Of a stretch of 64,000 nucleotides of DNA, positions 22,600 through 34,800 are shown in pieces. Below the pieces are notes generated by a model. The model did not search any database. It saw only the letters and a list, made by a program, of their open reading frames with translations, and was not told the DNA's origin. Source of the DNA: Undaria pinnatifida (Eukaryota; Sar; Phaeophyceae; Laminariales; Alariaceae); assembly GCA_012845835.1 (NCBI GenBank), contig JABAKD010000017.1, positions 1,044,001 through 1,108,000 on the forward strand, in the 5' to 3' direction. The position numbers and the translations under genes are program-made. Position 1 is the stretch's first letter. The number at the start of each line of letters is the position of its first letter.

Positions 22600-24190
22600 A
22601 TGTCTTAACCCGTTCTTAGCGTGTCTTACTGGCAGCTGCTAGGGCTTAGTGTTGGGGAGGTCACCCGGGAAACACGAACATATGAAAACATGCCCAGGCT
22701 ACGGTACCTATGTACTACCAGGTGCACAACCAGGTAGCTACGTAGATACACAGATACCAGCCCCATGGTCATAATCTGCTCGTATGATATGATGTGATAC
22801 CATCGAACACGGCCTCGCGCTACGCGTACATACGTAGGCATTGGTTGTGCTCGGGGCCGAGTTACCATACCAACTTGCTTGCCCATGGCAAAAGCGTACC
22901 TGGTATGTCGATGCAGAGTTTATCAGCATGATCCTGCGCACTTGCTGTTGTTGCTGAGTGTCGTCGCTGTGTTGCAGGCAATTGAAGCTTGTGAACATTG
23001 CAGGTTACTTCGTATCTCCGCGCACCAAAGAGACATGCATGGACAGCAACATACTCGGCCGTCGCTCGACACATGCGAAAACTGTTTGAACTGCGAAAAA
23101 CACTGCATTCCTCGATAAAATCGTTGTCTCATCACGGCAGTGTCTATGTGGCCGCATACGTCTGCATATCTCTCAACAATAAGACAAATGATCAGGAGGG
23201 ACACTGATTGTGTTGATGCCGTTGGGTAGAAAATACGGAAGACAACCAACAGCGAAAGAGAGGTTTCTGCGCTGTGCTCAAGCCGCGTGTCGTGCATACA
23301 CGGCGGTGTGGCTCACCTGCTGTTGGGGATATCACACGTGATAAAACCACTGGCTGCAGCCAATACGTGCCAGCAAACAAAAATATGAGCGGCCCCACCC
23401 AGCTTCATGATTACGCCCGAGCTCAAGCCTGTCTTTGTTCTTTGTGATATCTTCTCCTCTGCTCAGTGCCCAGTCCTCAAGACTGCTGCTGCGCTTCCAG
23501 CTCGTTTGCATGTCTCCGGTAGTCCCCAGGTCCCGCCCAAAACCGCCAATATTTTTTCTCGAAACCCTCCCTGCGCCCAAGGCCGGAGTACCGAGAGATG
23601 AAATCCATCTCTATGACAGGAATCACGATACGCTTCTCGCCCGCTCTGGTTTCAAGAGGCCTCCGCAAGACCATCAGGTACGTTGTGTCTCCTCAATCAC
23701 GGGTGCACCCCTCTCGAATGGTTCCGCTGCGCCCTCGCCCAGTTGCGTTGGCGTACGGCAGTGCCACGCCGACCTGCTATGCGAACTGTTAGCTGGAAGC
23801 TCCTACGAAGATCAACTACAAGCCAAGAATGAGTGCACTATAGCCGTGTGGCAGGGCCGATGCTTTGTAGGTCCAGCGCTACGAGCATCGTATTTGCCTC
23901 ACGTGGACCTGACTTTCTAGTCGGCATATGATACGGCATATGATACAGTCAAGCAATGCTAGCTGTTGTTCCAGCAAGCACGTTTCGGAAGTTTATCTAC
24001 CTGGTATGTTCCAAAGTAAAAAGCGGTGCGTGCTTCCGAACGATTTTTCTTACAGGTTTTAGCAGCACTATAAGGAAACGGCCACGTACCAGGTCAGGTA
24101 AGGTCACTGCACTATCATGCTCGCACTTCCACCTGTGCATGTCGTCGATATACGCCAATGTTGTCACGGTTACACCGCAGTTCTATTATA
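22600..24190. other. No convincing gene
   Basis: The longest open frame (23435-23920, +) lacks recognisable motifs and has no coding-like neighbours. Adjacent 'ggcatatgata' repeats are at 23921-23948. Confidence 0.4.
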
Positions 24191-25101
24191 TCAGGGCTTT
24201 TCGTTGGTCATGACCCAACTCGCGGACCGAATCAGGACGTTTTCAAAACCTCGGGTCGGGTCGGGTCAAAAAGGTCGAGGTTTCGAAATATCACGGGTCG
24301 GGTCGGATCGGGTCGGGTCGGGTCAAGAGGCTTTGACATGTCACGGGTCCGGTCGGATTGGGCCAAGAGGTTTTGAAATATCGCGGGTCGGGTCGGTTGA
24401 GGTCAGGTCAAAAGGTTTTGAAAACACGCGGGTTGGATCTGGACATGAGCCGCGAGATACGAGTCATGTCACGGGTCGGGCCACTTTGACCCGAGAGTTG
24501 TTTTTTCTGACCCGCGGATAGGCCCGGTACATCTGACCCGCGGGTCCAACACATTCAAACCTTGCCAGTTCCTCTCCCGAGGACCTCTGTGGTGCTGATA
24601 CTCCTTGCCGGGTTTGGATCATCTTCGTGCGTTAAAACACCGCCAAATGTGCACATTCACATCCAGATCTATTCGTACCCGTTACATCCAGTTTGCATTA
24701 CGACGGGGTGCACAAACACAGATTTAACGTTTTCGCAGTCAACCCGTGGGTGGGATCCACGGTTCGAACCCGTGGGTTGGGAGAAAAAACCTCGCGGGTG
24801 AAGGTGACCCGAACCGCGTTTTAGCCTGCTCTCACGGGTCATTCGGAGCCTGGCGGGTCGGGTCGGGCCGGGTCAGGAGGTGTTCATACTCTCACGGGTC
24901 GGGTCTGGTCGGATTGTGAGGGCTTGAAATATGACGGGTCGAGGCGGATCGGGTCAGGAGATGTTGGAAACCTCACGGGTCGGTTCGAGTTGGATCAGGT
25001 TCTTGAAATGTCACGGGTCGGGTCGGGTCACCTGACCCAGCCCAACCCAACCCAACCCGACTCGACCCACGAGGTTTGACCTCACCTGTGCAATGCCCTG
25101 G
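24191..25101 (+). mobile_element. TIR-1 element copy 1 (GGGTC pentamer type)
   Basis: Starts 'cagggcttttcgttgg' and ends near 'caatgccctgg'. It is filled with degenerate 45-70-base modules, each a 'cacgggtcgggtcgg' pentamer tract followed by 'aggtttttgaaa'-like spacer. This is the longest member of a family seen at 27618, 31684, 42721, 45280 and 55662. Confidence 0.65.
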
Positions 25102-25206
25102 ATTTTATCTCCTTGCATACTGGTTCCGGTACTGTAATACGACGGATCGTTCGGATCTTGTCACTCCAAAATCCTACTTCTCAGTTCGGCTCGGGCCGCC
25201 CAGATC

Positions 25207-25365
25207 CATTATCGATCGATTCGGTTCGGTTCGGTTCGGTTCGGTTCGGTTCGGTTCGGTTCGGTTCGGTTCGGTTCGGTTCGGTTCGGTTCGGTTCGGT
25301 TCGGTTCGGTTCGGTTCGGTTCGATTCGGTTCGGTTTGGCTCGGCTCGGTTCGGTTCGGTCCGGT
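25207..25365 (+). repeat. (TTCGG)n pentanucleotide array
   Basis: About 28 repeats, nearly perfect, with a few TTCGA/CTCGG variants near the 3' end. Confidence 0.95.
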
Positions 25366-25557
25366 TCTTTCGTAGTTCCTTGAATTTAGAATTAAGTAAC
25401 AATTGGCCATGAACGGCTTTTCACTGTTGGGAATCGCGGTTCTTCAGGACCGGGAAGCCCCCCGTCCTCCGTCTCCGTACCCCCCCCAATGCCGCGTATC
25501 CCCCATTTGCCCCTCCCCGGTCGATATTCCTCACCGCCCTCCGCTTCTATCACCATC

Positions 25558-25588
25558 AGCGGCGGCGGCAGCAGCAGCATCAGCAACC

Positions 25589-25621
<33 letters not shown>

Positions 25622-25660
25622 GCGGCGGCAGCACCACCACCAACAACAACAGTGGCACCA
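25558..25660 (+). repeat. (AGC)n/(GGC)n triplet tract
   Basis: About 33 imperfect AGC, GGC and ACC triplets, directly upstream of tentative nucleotidase exon 1. If the upstream ATG (25489) is used they encode poly-Ser/Gly. Confidence 0.85.
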
Positions 25661-25692
25661 GCGCCAGCCGAACCGGCAGCAGCACCGGCAGG

Positions 25693-25847
25693 ATGAGGCT
25701 GTTCAGCAGGGCCGGCTTCGGAATCAAAGTAGGGACGTTCCTAGCGCTGGGCGGACCCGCGCGGAGCTTCCACGTCAACTATGCCAGACCTAACCATGCC
25801 AGAATCAACTATTTCAGATCCAACCATTCAACATTCAACCATGCTAG
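25693..25847 (+). CDS. Nucleotidase exon 1 (tentative)
   Basis: [14 protein letters not shown]... [14 protein letters not shown], ending in phase 2 at AG|GTTAGC, which joins exon 2 in frame. An in-frame ATG at 25489 would add a Ser-rich triplet-repeat stretch. The weak donor and the lack of homology leave this exon uncertain. Confidence 0.4.
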
Positions 25848-28816
25848 GTTAGCTTCCTCGATCGCGGCGCACCAGGCGAGAACGCAAGCATTTCAGGGGG
25901 CTGTAGCGCCCGTTCTGGCAGCAACGCGGCCTCAAAGAGGAATGGAGGCCTACCATGGGGGTAGGGAGGGGAGCGCGGATGGCGGGAGAAGTTGGGCGCG
26001 GACGAAGCGATTTTCTCAGAGGCAAGGTCGTGTGGTGTGCGTTGGTCTCGGCCTGGTATGGATGGTTTGGGTTGGGTCGGGTTGGTTTGGTTTGCGCTTT
26101 GATTTTATTTGGTTTTATTTGTGGTTTGGTTTGGTAGGGCGGAGGGCGGCGAGGGCCAGCGGCGGCGAGAGTTGTTAGGTGTGGACGCGGCGCTTTCCTG
26201 GGAGCTGCAGTTATTTATTTGGGTTGGTTTGAGTTAGTTCGGGTTGGCTGTGGTTGATCTTAGGTTTGCTTGGCTTGGCCAGGTGGGGTGCTCCCTCCCC
26301 CCCCCCCCTTTGTGGTGCATTGGGCCACACGTACTACTTTTGTGGGTGACCAATGATGGCGCCCTCCACTACCTACCTTCGCAGTATTTTCTCTTATTTG
26401 CTATATTAATAGTACTCCGGAGTAATAAATTAACTATACATTATGTCCGGGAGTATTATCATCCTTTGGACATTAGTATTGTAATACAATGTTGCTTATA
26501 TTTCCGGACCAAGTGGTACAGGCTTCTCAATCTACGCTGCTACTCCAAATTTGTGTCGGAAACCATCCACGTTGTATTTCGAACAATTTTAGAAAAAGTA
26601 ACACAAACAAATCATGAAAAAAAATGCTCACACTAGGAGACGTGAGTGCTGGGTAGGATAGATTGAGGGGGAAGCATCGCTTGCTCGACTTGGCAAGGCA
26701 GGGGTCGAAATTGTGCTGCCTGTCCACGTCGGGTCTGTGATGTGTTGCCCCAGCTATTTTCTGTTCAAGGGGAAGAAACTTGATTGTCGACGCTGAGGGA
26801 GCGAGATGTAAAGGACCCTCGGCTAGCCGAAACTATCCCTGGTTGACTTTGGTGGGGGGGCGAAGCTTTTGTTGAAGCCAATTTCTTACCGGTCGGCTGT
26901 TGATTTTCTCGTGACAGTCTTCTCGTATCCGATGCCGCCTCTCTTAGTCCCCCCCCACTTTTTGGTATCGCCCCCCCCCCCCCCCCCGCCCTAAGCTTCC
27001 AGTGCAATTTTCGTTATCATCCCCCCAACCCTCCCGACACCCCCTTCCCCCGCCCCCACCCCTTCCCACCCCCTCCCCGCCTCGCCCCACCCTCCTCACC
27101 CGGTGCACCAGGCCGATAGGGTCAGCTGCTACTGGGAACGCGAAAACGAGATTGGCGTCGACAGGGACTGGCGTGGGTGGGGGCGACGGCTCGGAGATTT
27201 TTTGCAATCGGGAGCTCAACATGAAGCAAGTGAGTTTTTTGTTTGTGAGCTCGCCGCGCTTCGCTCCCCTCCTGACTTCCAGGACACTTAGTAGGTTTTA
27301 CGACATGGCCTTGCTTTGACAGGCTACCTGATACTTCACACTACGGTAGAGGTCCCTTTATTGCGCCGGTTGAGTAGGGCGGGTTGCCCGGTGTAGTGCG
27401 TGTGTTTTCTTTTGGCACAGATGGGTACAACCAGTGGTAGCAGTATGCGGAGTAGTGCCGGTTGCCTCTTTAGTGCCGGTAGCTCCGGGTAGCAGACAAA
27501 CTGGCTCCCTTGTTTCATCTTCGTTTTGATATAATGCCCAGGCTATCGGGCTATCGGGGTTGACAGTTGACAGTTTATTACAACTCCTCGTTACGTCTTG
27601 CACTCCGACAAATTTCCACGATTTTTTACGGGTCACGCACGATCCGGCCCACGAACCTTTAAACAAACTCGCGGGTCGAGTCGGGTCGGGTCAGGAAATG
27701 TTGGAAATGTCACGGGACGGGTCGGGTTGGGTCGGGTCAGGAGGTTATCAAACATTGCGGGTCGGGTCGGGTGACCCTGGCCCGACCCGACCCCCGAGTA
27801 ACTATCCGACCCATGAAAAGCCCTGCAAATTTCGCAATCGGTCTGGGTTGGGAGGTTTTTTTTTTTTTAGATCGTCTCGCTTCGCTCCCTCGCGAGTTTC
27901 CAGTACATAGCAGCGTTTACGTCTTGGCCCAGCTTCGACAAAGTGGTTCGGCGTCCACGCTACGGTAGTGTCTCCCTATAATGCTGGGATGTGCCAACCG
28001 GAAAAATTGCGGCACTGTAGTGGCAACCGGCACTACTCCGCATGCTGCCACTATCGGTTGTTCTCATATGTGCCACGCTGTTTCGCAGGCACTATAGCAG
28101 GCAACGGGCGCTACTTCACCGTCACTATAGAGGGATCACTGCTGTATAGCTAACTCCTCGTTTTACGTCTTCACCCGCCCTGTCTGTACGGGTTCGCGCG
28201 GTGTGAATTTGGGACGTGCTTCCCAGATCAAGGCGGTTGGATTCGATATGGATTACACCCTCGCGCAATATTTCACCGCGTTTGATCAGCTAGCGTTTGA
28301 TGGGGCGAAGGAAAAGCTTATCCAGAATCTGGGCTACCCTATGGAGGTGCACGCTTTCAAATACGACCCGGAGTTTTTTGCGAGGGGTCTGGTCATCGAC
28401 CTTGAGAGGGGTGAGCGTGTGATGGTGGTGGTGGTGGTGGGCCGGCAGGTTGGGCGGGGTGGGCTGGTGGCTGAGGTCCTAGTGGTGGTTGTGGTGGCGG
28501 TGGTGACGGTGATGGTGATTGATGATGGTGGTGATAGTGGTGTTGGTTGTGGCGGGGGTGGTGGTGATGGTCGTGATGACGATAGCGGTGGTGTTGGTGT
28601 TGGTGTTGGCGGTGACGTTGGTATTGATGGTGGTGCTGTTGATGGTATTGGTGGTATTGGGGGAGGTGGTGATGGTGACGGTGGTGTTGATGGCGTTGAT
28701 GTTGGTGCCGGTGGTAGTGTTGGTGGTGGTGTTGGTGGTGTTGGTGGTGTTGGTGGTGTTGGTGGTGTTGTTGTTGGTGGTGCTATTAGTGATGGTGGTG
28801 TTAGTCATGGTGGTTG

Positions 28817-28856
<40 letters not shown>

Positions 28857-31800
28857 GGTGTTGCTGTTGCTGTTGCTGTTGCTGTTCGTGCTCGTGTTCG
28901 TGTTTGCGTTCGTGTTCGTTGCAACGGGTAACAGTGGTGGTGGTTACGGTCGCGGCGATGGAGGTGGTGATATGTAAGCATCGTAGCTCTCTCACTCCTT
29001 TTGACTGGTTGGTTGGTCGCCAACTCAAACATTGCTCTTCCTGCCTACAGTCGGCGGCGTCGGCGATTGCCACCTCTCGACCCTATACTGTGTCTGGTAG
29101 ATTGACAACTAGCTCAGTCCTTTATCCTTCTCCAACTCCCGTCACATGCAGGCAACATCATCGATTGCCCACTCCACCACTGCTTTTTGATTGGTGGATT
29201 GATAACCAACTCGGCAATCATTGTCCTGCTCCTGCCACCGCTACATGCAGGCAACATTCTGAAGATGGACCGACATAGATACATCCGAGTGGCATTTCAC
29301 GGCTTCAGGAAGCTCGAGAGCGACGAACGGAAACGCGTTTACTTGGACGGAGCAAAGGTTCGCCCTCGCTGCGCACGAGGTTTACATATATAGTTGCTTC
29401 AGTGCTATTACGGAAGAAGCCATTGTAATCGCAACCTACGATAAAGACCAAAACCTACATTTTTTCCCTTTTTTTTTATTACCTATCTTTGGTTTGTCCA
29501 TATCCATTCTATTGCCTTCGCACTTGCGCGACTCTCCTTCCCTATGTAGACGTAACTCAGGTCCGGGGTCACCAAACAGGCCCTACCCCCCCTCCCCACC
29601 ACGGGAAATGCCTTCATGTTTATCGCGGGAAGATTCCAGCTATTTTCTTCCCTCTCGCATCGAATTGTGCCTGCCCACACTGCTAGCGCTCTCAGCTGTT
29701 GACTGCTTGTTTTTTCAGTTTTGCAAATAAACTCAGAAGTCCGACCCACGTGGAAATCAAACCCCAGAACCAACTCTAGTGCGTAACGTTCGAGGTTAAC
29801 CACTAGACCACCGGGGCGACCGACCATAATTGGTTCCGATTACTAGGTGCTCCTTTGATAGCAATCATTTTTTCGTAGCTGGGCGTGTGGAGTTTTCCGC
29901 CGAAAACCGGCCTTGTTCCCGGGTTTGTTTTTTGTGAAAGATGGATTTACGATCTTTCGTCGGGTGTGAGTTCGAGTAGTTGTTACCAGGCAATGTCTGT
30001 TTTAGGTAATGCCCGATTGTTCTGTTTTGCGACTTTTGATACTCACGTTTCGCTTTTAATTTTCGCGCTCAATCTTCAAGTTGCAGTTTTCAATTTTCAG
30101 TGTTCAGTTTGCACGTTGCGATTCCAACCTTTTGTGTTGAGTCTTCATTTTCCATTTTTTTTTGCAGATGCGCACGTTCACCGGGTCGAAATACGTTTCG
30201 ATGGACACGTTGTTTTCTTTGGTGGACGCCATGCTCTACGCGCACCTCGTGGAGTTGAAGGACAGCAACAGCGGGCTCGTCATGGACAAGGTGAGGATCG
30301 GAAAGTGGTGGGAACGCTTTGGTTATACCAGGTAGTTTTTTGTTTGTTTTTGTTGTTGTTATTGTTGTTGTAGTAGTAGTTGTGGTTTCTTGTTCCTTCG
30401 TTATTCTTCGTGTTTTGTATTTGTTCCTTGGTCCTGTTATTCTTCTTGCTTTCAATATTTGAATCTATCGGAGGGTTTTACACCTACTCCGGGCTCGTCA
30501 TGGATACGGCGAGGAACAAATATGGAGTCCGAAGTCTTTAGATAGTGTTGATGTGCAGCCACTACTGCTGTGCGCACGAGTACGAGAGTACGAGTATCTT
30601 AGTTTAAATAATTGTTCCGCCGAAAGTGATGTGCCGCGAGACAACGCGTTCAAGAGTTTCCCGTTGGTTGCTCACTTTGCTATATACGTTCAACTCACCC
30701 CTTGTCGGCTCATGGATAGCAGTAGTTTTGTAGAGGTAACAGAAAAAAATCCTCAGCTGCGAGATAAAATACTAATGTCAAAAGCCATATTTTCAAGCTG
30801 CATGTGAGGCGATGACCGCGCGTGCTAATGACGGAGATCCATTGTTAACAGGGGTAAATGCCTTATTATCATGTTGCAAAAATTGACCGGAAATTTCTCA
30901 TGATTTTCGCAACATCTCGGCCAGAACATCCTATATTATTATTTTTTTTAATTTTTGCGCCGTGACCGTAAGGCCTATGCGAACAATCCAAGCTATCGTT
31001 TACCGTTTTCGACGAAGAATTGACAGAGTTATGACCCCATAGACTAGGCATTAAATGACCCCTGTTAGCAATGGACCTCCGTCAATAAGCAGGTTAACGA
31101 CCTCAATGTTGGAAGATGGCTGGCTTTCCACGACAGGCATCAGGGACTGCTGCTGTAGAAGGGACAATCGGTCTGCGTTCTGCTTACCGTTGCGGTTGTA
31201 CGCTACTTCGCTAAAAGCGAAGGCCCGCTGCGCATAATACGATCAGCATACATGTCACGTACCAGGAAGAGTAATCTTGGGATGCCAAAACTCGGGGACG
31301 CAAGAAGGATGTCCCCGGGGTTGAATAAAGTCTCGTGGGAGACCTTGCAATGATCCCATAGTATAGATCCGATATGAATTTAAGCGACGACGGAATGTCA
31401 CGGCCTTTGACCTGCTTGATCGATCAAGAAACGGCAGTCTCTGCTTCTGCCCTGTATTTTTTTTGCACGTGGTATCCATCCGTGAGTCTTTTCGACACTA
31501 TGCCCAGCGTGCTATCGTAGTTATCATCCCCAATGAAAAATCGGGGATGATAACTACGATAGAGGTGTTACTGCCTTAAGGTATACCATTTTTTGGCGAA
31601 AACGTTTTCTGAATGTCGGGGCTCTTGTAACCTCTGATCGCCGGAACTTTTTTTTTTTTGCAATATTATTGATGCTTTTTCATCGCGGCTTTTCACGGCC
31701 CGGATCATTGCTCGCGGGTCGGACCGGGTCAGGGTAACCCGACCCGACCCGTGAGATTTCGAGCACCTCCTGACCCGACCCGATCCGATCCGATCTGATC

Positions 31801-34800
31801 CGATCCGATCCGATCCGATCCGATCCGATCCGATCCAATCCGATCCGATCCGATCCGATCCGATCCGTGAGAAGTCTACCACCTCCTGACCCGACCCGAC
31901 CCGACCTGACGGATTTTGAAAACCTCCTGACCCAACCCGTGGGTCGGGTCGTGCCCCATGAAAAACCCTGGTTTTATGCATTGGCGACCAAAATGTGGGT
32001 TGACAGCACTCTTGCCCCTTGACGGACAGCAGCCGTCAAGACGGACAGCCGTCAAGGAACTCCACACACTAAAACTAGTATGATAAGTCCAAAGACCCCT
32101 TGACGAGTCGAAACTAGGCCGTCAACCGACATCTTTGTAGGCGATGAGTCTGTCCATCATGTTGCACGTTAAGTTAGTCTACTCAAGATTCGGTTTCTGG
32201 GGGAGACACACACGGTAGAGCACATCAGGTGAAGAACCTCAGAAAAACATTAGAGGGTAGCAGGTAGCTTTGTCTGCAATACTCAAGAAAACAAGGCAAC
32301 AGACTGAGCGGTGTATGGTGTGTTTGATAGAGAGAATGAAGCATGTCTGTGTCGGGAATCGCGGTCGCAGGGGAATGTAGAAATAGGTAAACGAGTCCCC
32401 CAGGACCAGTCTCGGATGCAGCTCGTTGCATGCAGGCTAGCAAGGGCACGCCGAGCGCAAGCGAGTTGGTGCCCTTGCTGATAACGTGGGCAGACACGAT
32501 GTAGTCCCTAGATTGGCCAGCCAAGCCGGGCGTTTGGGTATTTTATTATTGCCAAGCCAGGCGTTTGAGTCTCGGAGGAGCCTGAGGAAAACAATAGATG
32601 CGCCGCTATCGTGGTATGGTTCCTTGGTAACCTCTTCAAACCTCATCCCTCCAATGCTCCCGTTTGTTGGTGAAGGCGTCGGGATCTTGCCCTTACGACA
32701 TAACCATTTACTAGAGCTGTGAATCGGCACGACTTAATTCGCCAACTAGTTATTAGTCGCACTAATAGTTAGTCGTTCCCCGGGGGAGGTGCCGACTCTC
32801 GGGCTTATTGGATGTCCATACTTGTAGGAAGGAAAGTTGAATGCGGGATACGTGTCCCCGTTTTTAGGCGGGGTTCCCTCGTGCGGGGGGTGTGTGATTT
32901 GGCTCGCTTCGGACTTAAGTCGGCAATTCGGCTGAGCATCAGCTGATTTCGCCAGCCGACTTGCCGACTAAAGTCACTTACTTAGTTAACGGCACCTACC
33001 GATTGGCTATTTGTTGTGAAATCCTGCCGACTCACAGTTTTACTCTTTACCCGATTTTGCGTGTTCATCGTGCGCCTTAGTGTTCAGCGAGTGGAACGTC
33101 CAGCCCCCATTCGTTCTACACAACCTGTCCATTCGCTAGTTCGCCTTGTTTTGGGGTCGAGCCACAACAAGGCGAGATAGCGAATGGGACGGCTGCTGTG
33201 GATGAATGGGTGGAATGATACTCAAAGTCCACTCGCCAACGAAGGCGCATCATGAAAGCACAATTCTACATCTCCGTTCCGGTAGTTTCATTTCGTCCAA
33301 ACCTCAGGAACCCTTTCGAGTTGCCTGATGCGCCTGCCGACCACCAGCATAAACGAGTTGACGATAGCAACGTACGGAAGTCATAGCGGCAGCTGAGTTT
33401 TTTTTTCCGCGTACGATCCATTCTTGTGTAAATCCGCCTCTCTGTTCTTTGCTCTTTTTTTTCATTCCGCCTCGTCGCGTCCCGCTCTATTTCTTATTAC
33501 CCCGCGTCGTGCCCTGCTCTATTTTTCATTACCCCGCGTCGGGCCCCGCTTTCCAGTCGTACGAGCAGCTATTCCGGGACGTTCGGAAGTGCGTTGACCT
33601 TTGTCATCGCGACGGTGTCATCAAGGACAGGGTGGCAGAAGATCCGGCCAGGTAGAATAGCACCGCTGTAGACAGTTTCAGTGTACCAATAGGCCAGACC
33701 AGGCAACAACAAACTCCTTTTGATAGTCTGAACAGGGCTTTCTGTGACACCAACCTTCAGCAATCTTGAGCAACCTTGAGCATAGGCGGGTGCATAGGCG
33801 ATAGTGCAGCGCTCACCGCCGAGCACGATTCCTTATTCCCTGTTCCTTAGCATACCCCCCATGTTGGATGTTTTGTACCACCCACTGAGCGTCTGAATCA
33901 CGTGACTCAGTAGCTCAGTGGGTAGTACGATATAACCAACACCCCAGCAAATAAGGCGTTTTTGCCACCGTGATGGCGTCATCAAGGGCAGGGTGGAAGA
34001 CGACATCGCCAGGTACATATAGACTCGCCCCTGTGGCGTATCAGGTTATCCTCGAGCCTGGTATGGATCAGTTTCGTGAGTTCGAGCCCCACCGAGTGCA
34101 TATTCGTATAAATTCGATGGGACTTTTTCTTGTGCACAAATTGACTGGCGGAAAGCGCGAGAGCGTGAGTTAGCAACACTCGATGAAGAATCGACGAGCA
34201 GTGGGATTGCTGAACCCTATGCGCGATAAAAATTGAAGGCAAGAACCAGGGGGGAGAAGGGACGACACCTGTGACCACGGCTTGTCCAGAAGCTGGAAAG
34301 TAAAAGTGTGAGAAAAAAAAAAAGACTAAATCATGAGCTCGCTGGGGCTGGTCGGCGTTACTTGACCGATTATTTGCCCGGAGATTAGTTTCTTGCGTCG
34401 TACCTGGTTATTGCTTGTAGGAACGCCTGTGTTTCCCCTTATTAACTTTCGATACCCGTGTTCCAGCTAGCGTTGGGTTGCGAAAGCAACTGAGTTAAAT
34501 CGACACACGACGCGTATAAAAAAACGTGAAAGTGTGGTGAGCTTGAGCTTTTTTTTTCGACCCCATCCGCCGGAGGATGAAAAAAAAAAAGACACCCGCG
34601 GGATTTGAGGCGAAGCATATCCCGAAGGGGAACCTTGTAGATTCATGGTGAAGATTGTTAGAGGTCGGAAACCCGACCAGATAATAATGTGTATTTTGTT
34701 GCGAGAGAGAACTACGTAGGCGTTTTGGTTCGTATGATGCGGTTGCATAATTGACATTGATTGCTGCAGCATGGCAGTGTTTGATTGGTCGCGTCAGTGG

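Noticed and set aside
25174-25412. R-T-E-P-N and F-G-S-V-R repeat proteins
   Set aside because: Translations of the (TTCGG)n array.
26244-26636. Hydrophobic 130-codon frame as a membrane protein
   Set aside because: No conserved motif, AT-rich drift, and no splice or promoter context; lies in nucleotidase intron 1.
28203-28931. A single 242-codon gene containing FDMDYT followed by a Gly/Val-rich tail
   Set aside because: Only the first part is exon 3; a GTGAGC donor at 28411 and the matching exon 4 show that the Gly/Val part is intronic (GGT)n.
34013-34100. Functional tRNA gene
   Set aside because: A- and B-box-like motifs exist but stems pair poorly, and the sequence is repeated with a long shared body, so SINE is the better reading.
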